This document shows positions 1 to 9,252 of a stretch of DNA of 64,000 nt, one piece after another (the stretch's first letter is position 1; every line of letters begins with the position of its first letter). The stretch covers positions 555,001 through 619,000 of the forward strand of contig NZ_CP117969.2 of the NCBI RefSeq assembly GCF_028743515.2, in the 5' to 3' direction. Source of the DNA: Imtechella halotolerans. Lineage in GTDB: Bacteria > Bacteroidota > Bacteroidia > Flavobacteriales > Flavobacteriaceae. The notes under the pieces are model-generated. The model was given only the letters and a program-made list of their open reading frames with translations. It was not told the DNA's origin and searched no databases. A program made the translations under genes and the position numbers.

Positions 1-45
1 CAGGGTATACTAGTAAAGTAGTGAGGCTAATGTTTGTGAAGTAGA

Positions 46-261
46 CTATTTGTTAAATATTCCATCAACCATTTTGTTGATTCCTCGGAAGCCTAAAACA
101 ATAGCGCTTATACATATAGAAATACCTACTATTAGAACTGGTATATACAAAACATGATCCTGATTTTTAAAGGCTGAATGTATAATGACGGGTCCTGTAA
201 ACATTAAAAGCAGTGTAAACCCTAATGTTTTGATTCCTTTATATACCTTTTCTTTATTCAT
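46..261 (-). CDS. small two-helix membrane protein (DUF6095-like)
   Basis: A 71-residue protein with two hydrophobic segments, at about residues 12-31 and 39-60, a short charged loop between them and a basic tail, so a small inner-membrane protein. It resembles the small flavobacterial proteins filed as DUF6095, which have no known function. Its ATG overlaps the last 8 nt of murQ, so it is translationally coupled to murQ and is the last gene of the receptor-DUF4249-murQ operon. The coupling suggests expression with cell-wall sugar recycling, but that is inference. The family name is from memory of similar proteins; the membrane topology is read directly. Confidence 0.7.
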   Translation of the reverse strand: MNKEKVYKGIKTLGFTLLLMFTGPVIIHSAFKNQDHVLYIPVLIVGISICISAIVLGFRGINKMVDGIFNK

Positions 262-1072
262 CTTTCTGGAATAGATTAATTACGTCTCGAACATTTTTAT
301 GCTTCTCTAAAAGTGATTGTGCATCACTTTGTGAAAGGCCCGTTTCTTTCATCACCATTTGAATACCTCTTTCAATGAGTTTTTCATTGCTAAGTTGCAT
401 ATCCACCATTTTATTGCCCTTGATTTTACCTAATTGTATCATGCAGGTGGTAGAAATCATATTTAGTACTAACTTTTGTGCAGTACCTGCTTTCATCCGT
501 GAACTTCCTGTGACAAATTCAGGGCCCACAATCACCACAATAGGGAATTGAGCCGTAAGTGCTAATGGACTTCCTTCGTTACAGGTGATACAACCAGTAG
601 TGATCCCATGCGCATTACATTGATCCAAGGCAGAAATTACATAGGGCGTGGTACCTGATGCTGCTATCCCTATGACTACGTCATTTTTTGAAATTTGGTA
701 TCCATTTAAATCAACCCAGCCTTGTGTGGTGCTATCTTCAGCAAATTCTACTGCTTTTCTAATGGCAATATCGCCTCCGGCAATTAGGCCGATTACCACA
801 TTATGATCTACACCAAAGGTAGGTGGACATTCTGAGGCATCTACTATTCCCAAACGACCACTTGTGCCTGCTCCTATATAGAATAGTCGACCTCCAGATT
901 TTAGCTTGGGCACTATTTCATTAATTAGGTTTTCAATTTGAGGCAATGCCTTTTCTACCGCATAGGGAACCGTTTTATCCTCCTTGTTAATATTGGATAA
1001 TATAGCTCCTACGGACATGTTTTCTAAATGTTCGTAATATGAATCGGCTTCTGTGGTCTTGGTAAAATTCAT
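254..1072 (-). CDS. murQ: N-acetylmuramic acid 6-phosphate etherase
   Basis: MurQ cleaves the lactyl ether of MurNAc-6-phosphate to give GlcNAc-6-phosphate and D-lactate, a cytoplasmic step of peptidoglycan recycling. The 272-residue protein has the SIS-domain phosphosugar motif GAGTSGRLG near residues 67-75, followed by ASECPPTFG with Glu81, and Glu112, which match the two catalytic glutamates described in the E. coli enzyme. The helical C-terminal tail is also present. It lies 16 nt downstream of a DUF4249 lipoprotein gene and a TonB-dependent receptor and overlaps the next small gene. No muramyl kinase (murK/anmK), nagZ or amidase gene lies nearby, so how the 6-phosphate substrate is made is not visible here. 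Confidence 0.96.
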   Translation of the reverse strand: MNFTKTTEADSYYEHLENMSVGAILSNINKEDKTVPYAVEKALPQIENLINEIVPKLKSGGRLFYIGAGTSGRLGIVDASECPPTFGVDHNVVIGLIAGGDIAIRKAVEFAEDSTTQGWVDLNGYQISKNDVVIGIAASGTTPYVISALDQCNAHGITTGCITCNEGSPLALTAQFPIVVIVGPEFVTGSSRMKAGTAQKLVLNMISTTCMIQLGKIKGNKMVDMQLSNEKLIERGIQMVMKETGLSQSDAQSLLEKHKNVRDVINLFQKDE

Positions 1073-1088
1073 AGAATAAAATTACAAA

Positions 1089-1895
1089 TTATTCTACTAT
1101 TAATGACGCTCTATCTACTTCAGATATTCGGAAATATCCATAAGCAATACGTGAAGGTGTATTTAGGTTATTAAAATTGCCTTTTACAGTACCTGGTATT
1201 GCAGCAAATGGATTGCCACCATTAATACCACTTTGTGATATTAATATACTCATGTAGGTATAAAAATCTTTTGTGACATTAATAAGGTTCACATTGACGT
1301 TATCACCCGGATCTAAATCTTCATAAAAGTATGAAAATGAAAAATCTTGACCATTGAAAAATTCATCTTTACTTGTAAAATAAAGGCCATAGCCTAAATC
1401 AAAAAGGTAATAGTCTTCTCGATCTCCGTTGTCCGTAAAGCTTATAATTATCTCAGTTTCTTCCTCTCCAAATAGGCTGCTGTCACCTTGTTCTATGCCT
1501 GTAAGATGTGTTCCTTTCACAAGCGTTGTAACAGCTTGATAAGTTTCGTTATTATAAATGATGTTAAGTGTATATTGCTCCTCATCTGCAGGTGCAAAAG
1601 AAAACTCGGGTAGGTATACCCCTGGTTCACCTGTTTCAAAGTAATTAACTACGAATCCATTACTTCCGGTGAGTTGTATACTGGCATCACTTACGGCAGG
1701 ATTGTTATTTTCATAAAAGGGAGCGGTTAGAGAAAGGCGCACGTAGTTCTCATACTCAGCTTGGGCTGAAATCGATTTATTTATAACGGCTTCTATTACT
1801 AGTCTTGGTTCTCCTTCTGGTAGTTCTAATTCAATTACTTCCTCACAAGAATTGAATAAAAGAAGGCTAAGGATACTAACTATATACTTTTTCAT
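1089..1895 (-). CDS. DUF4249 family lipoprotein
   Basis: A 268-residue secreted lipoprotein. The N-terminus is a short signal peptide ending in a lipobox with Cys17 (LLLFNSC), followed by an acidic stretch and a beta-rich, Ig-like body. DUF4249 proteins in Bacteroidota are usually encoded immediately after a TonB-dependent receptor and are presumed surface partners of it. Here the gene starts 4 nt after the receptor stop codon, which fits that arrangement exactly. The ligand is unknown; linkage to murQ makes muropeptides or amino sugars possible, but nothing in this protein shows it. The protein is shorter than many family members, which often exceed 300 residues, yet start and stop look natural. 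Confidence 0.85.
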   Translation of the reverse strand: MKKYIVSILSLLLFNSCEEVIELELPEGEPRLVIEAVINKSISAQAEYENYVRLSLTAPFYENNNPAVSDASIQLTGSNGFVVNYFETGEPGVYLPEFSFAPADEEQYTLNIIYNNETYQAVTTLVKGTHLTGIEQGDSSLFGEEETEIIISFTDNGDREDYYLFDLGYGLYFTSKDEFFNGQDFSFSYFYEDLDPGDNVNVNLINVTKDFYTYMSILISQSGINGGNPFAAIPGTVKGNFNNLNTPSRIAYGYFRISEVDRASLIVE

Positions 1896-1899
1896 ACTA

Positions 1900-4278
1900 C
1901 TAGAATTTAAAATTGTAACTAACGGCAGGGATTATTCCAAAAAGTGAAAGTTTTACCGCTTCATTTCGATTTAAATCACGATTTTCCCTAAAGGATATAC
2001 TATTGGCATTTTTTCTATTGTACACATTATAGATCGTGAAAATCCATTCTGCATCCCAATTCCTTGTTGCGTTCTTTTTTGGTGTTAGTGTAGCGGAAAG
2101 GTCGAGTCTATGATAGCTAGGTAACCTATTGTCATTACGAGGTCCATAGATAGGAATTGTCATCCCATGGAAAGTATACTGACCAATGGGATAGGTGGTT
2201 GGTTGACCAGTTTGAAAAATAAAATTCCCACCAAAGGTCCATTTCTCACTATGCTTGTAGTTGGCAGTAACTGATACATCATGGGTTTTATCATAAGGAG
2301 TGTTATACCACTGTCCATTATTAATACCAGGTTCGTTTGAATTTCTCCCCGGGGTTCGCTGTTCTGATTTTGATAGGGTGTAGGCAATCCATCCGGTTAG
2401 ATTTCCCATATTTTTTTTCAATAAAAGTTCCCAGCCGTAAGCCCTTGCCTTACCAGGAAGTATTACTTGTTCAATTGCGTTGTTGGCTATGAGTTCAGCA
2501 CCATCTATATAGTCAATTCTATTTTTAATTTTTTTATAGAATAATTCGGTTTCAATAGTATAGTTTCTTCCAATATTTTTAAAATAACCTACGGCAAATT
2601 GGTCTAGTAACTGTGGTTTTGCAAAGTTGTCACTTGGTGTCCAAACATCAAGCGGAGTAGGAGAGCTCGTATTGGAAATAAGATGTAAATATTGTGTCAT
2701 ACGGTTATAACTTGCCTTAATAGATGTGTTATCATTTAAGGCATACGAAATAGCTAGACGTGGTTCTAAATTTGAAAATTTATGGGTAGTCTTCTTATTT
2801 GAGATTGCAATTGTGTCAGTAGGGGTTGCACTTTGATATTGTTGCAGACTTTGGTTATATACCACAGCATGGTTATTTGCATAGTTGTATATCTCCTTTT
2901 GACCAAATCGATTAAATTGACTCAATCGTGTACCGTAGCTTATCGATAAATGATCTCCTAATTGTTGTTCAATGTCGATATAGACTGAAGCTTCATTCGC
3001 AAATTTATCGGTCAATTTTTTATAGGTGATACCTGAATCATCTCTATTAGGTTTGATTTCACCAGGATTAAATAAGTAATAATGGTTGTTCACTCCAAAT
3101 TGCATTTGTAGCTTGTTGGATAGGTAGTATTTGAAGTCGTATTTGGCATTGAAATTTTTAATACCTGAGTTCCATTCAAAACCAACAAAGTCTAGCTCCA
3201 ATCCATAGTAATAATCACTATAAATGAGTGAAAGGTTTGAAAATAGCTTTTCAGAGAAAAGATGGTTCCAACGCATATTCACAAAGCTATTACCATAGGA
3301 ATTTATAAAGCTCTCTGAAATATTGAAAACATCCCTGCCGAAGTAACCTGAAAGGTAAATCGTATTCTGAGGGTTCAACTCGAAATTAAGTTTTGTATTT
3401 AAATCATAAAAGTAGGCAGAATTGTCATTACCGGTTGCTTTCAGAAATAAATGGGCATAGCTGGCACGACCACCTATTAGAAAAGAACTTTTTTCGTTGG
3501 CAATGGGACCTTCAAGAAGTAGTCTACTGGCTACAGCACCTATTCCTCCATTTCCCTTGAATTCTTTACTGTTCCCTTCTTTTTGGTAAATTTCAAGTAC
3601 GGAGGATACACGGCCTCCATATCTTGAAGGTATACCTCCTTTGTATAGTTTAAGATCTTTAATGGCATCGGGGTTAAAAATGGAAAACAATCCAAATAGG
3701 TGAGACGAATTGTAGATAGTGGCCTCGTCTAGAAGGATAAGGTTTTGATCCACGGCACCACCCCTGACATTAAAACCTGAAGAACCTTCACCGGCATTGC
3801 TCACCCCAGGGAGTAAAACAATAGATTTTACAATGTCAGCCTCCCCTAAAACAGCAGGAATTTGTTTTATAGTTTTAGTGTTGAGCACATTTACACTCAT
3901 CTGAGGTTTTCTCACATTGAGTAGCTCTGAATTTTGACTTACGACAACTTCTTCAAGTTGTTCCGTAGCTTCATCAAGTAATATATCGAGCTTTTTATTT
4001 TTATCTAACGTTATTTCAACGACTTTATCGGAAAATCCCAAGTAGCTAATCCACACTTTATGATCACCAGCGGGAAGTGATAGGGCATAATATCCGTATT
4101 CATTGGTGGTAGTTCCAAGGGATAAAGAATTCACCACAATAGAAACTCCAATTAAGTTTTCATTACTTGAAGAAGCCTTAACTACTCCACTAAGTGTAAA
4201 TCTCTCCTGAGCAGAAATGGTGAAAAAAGTTCCTGTAATGAAGATAAATGTAAGAAACATAATCTTTCGAATACCCAT
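1900..4278 (-). CDS. TonB-dependent receptor with carboxypeptidase-like plug domain
   Basis: Outer-membrane active transporter of 792 residues. After a signal peptide (cleavage near SAQ, residue 24) comes a CarboxypepD_reg-like domain of about 80 residues (FTLSGVVKASSS through LDEATEQLEEVVV), then a plug domain with the Bacteroidota hallmark GFNVRGGAVDQNLILLD, then a beta-barrel ending in aromatic residues (YNFKF), as expected for BamA insertion. The longer reading frame would begin at a TTG 9 nt upstream; ATG at 4278 is preferred because it leads straight into the signal peptide. It is SusC-like in layout but shorter, and is paired with a DUF4249 lipoprotein rather than SusD. Substrate not deducible; operon partner murQ hints at cell-wall fragments. 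Confidence 0.92.
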   Translation of the reverse strand: MGIRKIMFLTFIFITGTFFTISAQERFTLSGVVKASSSNENLIGVSIVVNSLSLGTTTNEYGYYALSLPAGDHKVWISYLGFSDKVVEITLDKNKKLDILLDEATEQLEEVVVSQNSELLNVRKPQMSVNVLNTKTIKQIPAVLGEADIVKSIVLLPGVSNAGEGSSGFNVRGGAVDQNLILLDEATIYNSSHLFGLFSIFNPDAIKDLKLYKGGIPSRYGGRVSSVLEIYQKEGNSKEFKGNGGIGAVASRLLLEGPIANEKSSFLIGGRASYAHLFLKATGNDNSAYFYDLNTKLNFELNPQNTIYLSGYFGRDVFNISESFINSYGNSFVNMRWNHLFSEKLFSNLSLIYSDYYYGLELDFVGFEWNSGIKNFNAKYDFKYYLSNKLQMQFGVNNHYYLFNPGEIKPNRDDSGITYKKLTDKFANEASVYIDIEQQLGDHLSISYGTRLSQFNRFGQKEIYNYANNHAVVYNQSLQQYQSATPTDTIAISNKKTTHKFSNLEPRLAISYALNDNTSIKASYNRMTQYLHLISNTSSPTPLDVWTPSDNFAKPQLLDQFAVGYFKNIGRNYTIETELFYKKIKNRIDYIDGAELIANNAIEQVILPGKARAYGWELLLKKNMGNLTGWIAYTLSKSEQRTPGRNSNEPGINNGQWYNTPYDKTHDVSVTANYKHSEKWTFGGNFIFQTGQPTTYPIGQYTFHGMTIPIYGPRNDNRLPSYHRLDLSATLTPKKNATRNWDAEWIFTIYNVYNRKNANSISFRENRDLNRNEAVKLSLFGIIPAVSYNFKF

Positions 4279-4311
4279 ATGATTCAATAGTATAATGAAT
4301 GTTTATAGTCA

Positions 4312-4319
4312 CAAAAATA
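4312..4319 (-). promoter_or_regulatory. -7 promoter element for the receptor operon
   Basis: The minus strand reads TATTTTTG here, a perfect match to the Bacteroidota -7 consensus TAnnTTTG, about 34 nt upstream of the receptor ATG. A TTTG lies further upstream (plus-strand CAAA at 4343-4346), but its spacing of 23 nt is longer than ideal. Confidence 0.55.
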
Positions 4320-4375
4320 ACTAAGAAGTAAGGCTTAACATTCAAAGAAATGTTAAATATAAACACCTGAAAATA

Positions 4376-4397
4376 AGAAAAGCCCCATAGAGGGGCT
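4376..4397 (-). terminator. rho-independent terminator of icd
   Basis: A 6-bp G+C-rich stem (AGCCCC/GGGGCT, 4381-4397) with a 5-nt loop, followed on the minus strand by a T-rich tract (TTTTCTTATTTT). It lies 25 nt past the icd stop codon. Confidence 0.8.
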
Positions 4398-4421
4398 TTC
4401 TGTATATTAGTATAACCAAGA

Positions 4422-6659
<2,238 letters not shown>

Positions 6660-6680
6660 TTATATTAGTTTAAAGAGAGG

Positions 6681-6688
6681 CAAATATA
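6681..6688 (-). promoter_or_regulatory. -7 promoter element for icd
   Basis: Minus-strand TATATTTG, a perfect TAnnTTTG match, 34 nt upstream of the icd ATG. The -33 region is not a clear TTG. Confidence 0.55.
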
Positions 6689-6818
6689 CGAAATTGGCAG
6701 GCTTCCTTAAAGTAGAATGCGCTTAATGGGTAGGGGAAGGGCGAAATTGTTGTTTTGTTAAAATGGAGCCCTATTATTGAGAATTTCTAAATATTTAAAG
6801 ATAAAAATTGTATAAATG

Positions 6819-6858
6819 AAAAAAGCCATATCAATGTAACTGTACTTTGATATGGCTT
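6819..6858 (-). terminator. strong rho-independent terminator not belonging to an obvious gene
   Basis: A perfect 12-bp inverted repeat (AAGCCATATCAA at 6823-6834, TTGATATGGCTT at 6847-6858) with a 12-nt loop; on the minus strand it is followed by a run of six T. It lies downstream of the structured segment 6862-6937. rplS has its own terminator 430 bp upstream, so this one must end a separate transcript. Confidence 0.8.
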
Positions 6859-6937
6859 CGCGAAATAGTTTGCAACACATATGTTGTATCACAGAGCGAC
6901 ACAACGGCAACCCTTGATTGCTGTTGCGGGCTATTTC
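6819..6937 (-). ncRNA. candidate structured non-coding RNA (unidentified)
   Basis: On the minus strand a 7-bp closing helix (GAAATAG/CTATTTC; plus positions 6931-6937 with 6862-6868) encloses about 62 nt that can form three hairpins: GCAAC/GTTGC (6907-6911 with 6923-6927), GTTGT/ACAAC (6883-6887 with 6901-6905) and CAACA/TGTTG (6873-6877 with 6882-6886). The last two share bases and exclude each other. The 12-bp terminator follows 3 nt later. The segment AAGGGTTGCCGTTGTG inside it has the layout of the nexus of type II tracrRNAs, but no cas gene or array is present in the window. The overall size is close to a tRNA, yet T-loop and anticodon features are absent. The 5' end is unknown. Not identified with any family. 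Confidence 0.4.
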
Positions 6938-7289
6938 AAGTGAAACATGGTAAATTAACACATAATTAAACATCAATTGACTATGTTTCCAAGATGTTAC
7001 TTTTCGGTGTAATCTAATCTTCACTACGAGAATCATAGTTTAACATGCTAACTTGAAGGTACAGCGTTGTTAAAAGCAGCTAGCAATCACAAAATGAATG
7101 GGTATTTTGAATGCTAGTTACTATGCTGAAAAATGAAAAGCAACAATAAAATTGAGAACGTAAACACTTTGGTGTTTGATAGACCAAATTCCACTCCTTT
7201 AAAGTTACGAAATCAATCTATAATTAAATGAAATAAAATGTTAAAAATCAGTCAATTGTGAATAACTTTTCTTGATGGTGTGGAATAAA
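6938..7289. other. gene-free region with further hairpins
   Basis: No convincing coding sequence. Two more inverted repeats lie here: TTTAACA/TGTTAAA (7039-7045 with 7068-7074), and CTAGCA/TGCTAG (7080-7085 with 7112-7117) with inner TCA/TGA and AAAAT/ATTTT pairs. A 92-codon minus-strand frame runs through 6758-7036, but it crosses the terminator hairpin and its composition is unlike the neighbouring proteins, so it is not called. This may be the 5' part of the RNA candidate above; no clear TAnnTTTG element was found for it. Confidence 0.4.
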
Positions 7290-7317
7290 AAAAGCACTCA
7301 ATAGTTTGAGTGCTTTT
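7284..7317 (-). terminator. rho-independent terminator of rplS
   Basis: A 12-bp stem AAAAGCACTCAA/TTGAGTGCTTTT (7290-7301 with 7306-7317) with a 4-nt loop, followed on the minus strand by a T tract. It lies about 25 nt past the rplS stop codon. Confidence 0.85.
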
Positions 7318-7342
7318 AAGAACTTTTGTGAAAACAAAACTC

Positions 7343-7693
7343 TTAGCGTCTTGCTTCTTTGATTCTTGCTTTTTTACCGGTAAGTCCTCTGAAGTAGAAA
7401 ATACGAGCTCTACGAACTTTACCTCTTTTGTTAACTTCAATTTTTTGAAGAGCAGGCATGTTAACAGGGAAGATACGCTCTACACCTACAGTACCTGACA
7501 TTTTACGGATAGTGAAGGTTTCAGTAGCTCCAGCACCTCTTCTTTGGATAACAACTCCTTTGAAGAACTGAGTACGTGTTTTTTCACCTTCCTTAATTTC
7601 GTAATACACAGTAATAGTGTCTCCGGCTGCGAATTCAGGGAATTCTTTTTTCGTTACGAATTCGTCTTGAACAAATTTTAATAAAGCTTCCAT
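7343..7693 (-). CDS. rplS: 50S ribosomal protein L19 (bL19)
   Basis: A 116-residue ribosomal protein at the 30S-50S interface. It carries the family features: FPEFAAGDTITVYYEIKEG near the start, the FKGVVIQRRG strand, FPVNMPALQKIEV, and the basic C-terminus RARIFYFRGLTGKKARIKEARR-type tail. An upstream ATG exists at 7732, but the start at 7693 (MEALLKFVQDE) matches the usual L19 N-terminus, so the extra 13 codons are leader. trmD lies just upstream, as in many bacteria, but an own promoter element sits in the gap. The leader of about 70 nt could carry autoregulation. Confidence 0.97.
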   Translation of the reverse strand: MEALLKFVQDEFVTKKEFPEFAAGDTITVYYEIKEGEKTRTQFFKGVVIQRRGAGATETFTIRKMSGTVGVERIFPVNMPALQKIEVNKRGKVRRARIFYFRGLTGKKARIKEARR

Positions 7694-7764
7694 TTTGCTA
7701 TATATTAATTGTTTTTTCAAAGCAACATTCACGTACTTCGCCAGAGGTTACTCCAAATCGGATG

Positions 7765-7772
7765 CAAAAATA
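7765..7772 (-). promoter_or_regulatory. -7 promoter element for rplS
   Basis: Minus-strand TATTTTTG, a perfect TAnnTTTG match, 72 nt upstream of the rplS ATG. It implies a 5' leader of about 65 nt, unusually long for this window, where most leaders are under 40 nt. Confidence 0.5.
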
Positions 7773-7812
7773 ATAAATATTAAGATATATATGGCCTAAA
7801 ATTTAAAAAAGA

Positions 7813-8490
7813 TTACTCCTTTAAAAGATCGGGTCGACGTTCCAAGGTGCGTTTATAGGCTTGGTCTTCTCTCCATTTTTCTATTTTCGGAAAATTCCCA
7901 CTGGTTAGGATTTCAGGTACTTTCCACCCTTTATAGTCTGCTGGACGTGTATATACTGGTGGGGCCAGTAAATTATCTTGGAATGAATCAGTTAAGGCTG
8001 AAGTTTCATCATTAAGTACACCAGGGAGTAGTCGTATGATGGTGTCACAGAGTACTGCTGCACCAAGTTCACCTCCGGAAAGGACATAATCTCCGATTGA
8101 AATTTCACGGGTAATAAAGTGATCTCGAACACGCTGATCTACCCCTTTATAATGTCCACATAATATGATAATGTTCTCTTTTAGGGAAAGGATATTAGCT
8201 GTTTTTTGGTTAAGAGTCACCCCATCCGGAGTCATATAGATGATCTCATCATAGGTTCTTTCTTCCTTTAATGCACTTATACATTTATCAATAGGTTCGA
8301 TCATCATAACCATGCCAGCGCCACCTCCAAATTGATAATCATCAATTTGACGATAGTTATCTGTTACATAATCACGTAGGTTGTGAAAATGTACTTCAAC
8401 CAGTCCTTTTTCAATTGCACGTTTAAGAATTGAGGCCTCAAAAGGGCTTTTTAGGAGCTCGGGAAGTACCGTTATGATGTCGATGCGCAT
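7813..8490 (-). CDS. trmD: tRNA (guanine-N1)-methyltransferase
   Basis: TrmD methylates N1 of G37 next to the anticodon, which prevents +1 frameshifting. The 225-residue SPOUT enzyme starts [13 protein letters not shown] and contains [29 protein letters not shown] and the trefoil-knot SAM-binding segment [17 protein letters not shown] with DSFQ downstream, all diagnostic. It lies between a coiled-coil membrane protein gene (29 nt upstream) and rplS, probably in one transcript with the former. Length is normal for the family (about 225-250). Confidence 0.97.
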   Translation of the reverse strand: MRIDIITVLPELLKSPFEASILKRAIEKGLVEVHFHNLRDYVTDNYRQIDDYQFGGGAGMVMMIEPIDKCISALKEERTYDEIIYMTPDGVTLNQKTANILSLKENIIILCGHYKGVDQRVRDHFITREISIGDYVLSGGELGAAVLCDTIIRLLPGVLNDETSALTDSFQDNLLAPPVYTRPADYKGWKVPEILTSGNFPKIEKWREDQAYKRTLERRPDLLKE

Positions 8491-8519
8491 ACCACATTAT
8501 TTATGCGGCAAAGATAATG

Positions 8520-9119
8520 CTATTTTTTAGACTCCCTGTTTTTATTGATTTCGTCTTGAAGTTGTCTGCGGACTTTTTGTTCTCTTTCGATAGAGTTTCT
8601 TCTGTGTTCTTCGTATTCAGCCTCGAGTATTTCAAGCGCTTTACGAGATTCAGATGTTATGCTGTTACTGTTTCTGAATTTATAGATAAACACCCCTAGA
8701 AGAAGGGCAAGTACAATAACAATACCCCACATGATAAAGGCATAGGTAGTTTTGCTGATAAGGGTCCCAAAGAAGCTTACACTTTTCTTTTCATTGTTAA
8801 CGATTTCAAGTTCACTTTTAAGAGTGGTGATTTCGTTTTTTAATAAGTTGGTTTCTTCGTCGTTTTTATCAAGGATAGCTAGTTTTTCTTTAAGCGTCCT
8901 TTTTAGGGTGGTTAGGCTATCTTGGGTGTTTTTCTTTAAGGATAGAAATACACTCTTTTTTATTACTTTATAGTCTTGATAGTTATTGGCTTTGTCGTAA
9001 GCGATGTCAAATTGTTCAGAAATGGAAGGGTTAGGATTCGTGGTTTCTTCTTGTGAAAATACACTTGTAGTTAGGCAGAGAGTAATAAGTAGGGTAAGGA
9101 TGTAAATTTTTTTTTCCAT
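8520..9119 (-). CDS. secreted/membrane coiled-coil protein of unknown function
   Basis: A 199-residue protein with a signal peptide (residues 1-22, ending VFSQ), a predicted coiled coil of about residues 50-110 rich in K, E, L and N, one transmembrane helix (about 127-146) and a very charged C-terminal helix of 50 residues. The layout suggests a periplasmic coiled coil joined to a cytoplasmic helix across the inner membrane. I do not recognise a function. Similar flavobacterial proteins sometimes carry the label 'tRNA (guanine-N1)-methyltransferase', which would be an error carried over from the adjacent trmD; no SPOUT or methyltransferase motif is present. It has its own TAnnTTTG promoter and lies 29 nt upstream of trmD. 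Confidence 0.8.
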   Translation of the reverse strand: MEKKIYILTLLITLCLTTSVFSQEETTNPNPSISEQFDIAYDKANNYQDYKVIKKSVFLSLKKNTQDSLTTLKRTLKEKLAILDKNDEETNLLKNEITTLKSELEIVNNEKKSVSFFGTLISKTTYAFIMWGIVIVLALLLGVFIYKFRNSNSITSESRKALEILEAEYEEHRRNSIEREQKVRRQLQDEINKNRESKK

Positions 9120-9166
9120 GGAACGAATGACTAAGAATGTTTATATTATGCTAACACTAACGCACA

Positions 9167-9174
9167 CAAAGATA
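9167..9174 (-). promoter_or_regulatory. -7 promoter element for the coiled-coil protein and trmD
   Basis: Minus-strand TATCTTTG, a perfect TAnnTTTG match, 48 nt upstream of the start codon at 9119. Confidence 0.55.
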
Positions 9175-9192
9175 CCATATTGTATCCTAAAT

Positions 9193-9220
9193 AAAAAAGC
9201 TCCAGAAATCGGAGCTTTTT
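9193..9220 (-). terminator. rho-independent terminator of gap
   Basis: A 10-bp stem AAAAAGCTCC/GGAGCTTTTT (9194-9203 with 9211-9220) with a 7-nt loop, flanked by A and T runs on both sides. It lies 33 nt past the gap stop codon. Confidence 0.85.
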
Positions 9221-9252
9221 ATGGGAAATTATAGAATAGTGTTGGTGGTTTT

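Noticed and set aside
6862-6937. tRNA-like cloverleaf
   Set aside because: Length and closing helix suit a tRNA, but there is no T-loop consensus, no plausible anticodon loop, and two of the three hairpins compete for the same bases.
6819-6937. tracrRNA of a type II CRISPR system
   Set aside because: Only the nexus-like part resembles one; no cas gene, no repeat array and no clear anti-repeat partner in the window. Kept as a check, not a call.
6758-7036. 92-codon minus-strand reading frame between rplS and icd
   Set aside because: It runs through the 12-bp terminator hairpin and the hairpin-rich segment, has odd composition (many Cys, Tyr and Ile), and no recognisable domain or promoter. 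An RNA or repeat explains the sequence better.
8752-8973. plus-strand reading frame opposite the coiled-coil gene
   Set aside because: Shadow of a Lys/Glu-rich coding strand, giving a Phe/Ser-rich peptide; no promoter or start context.
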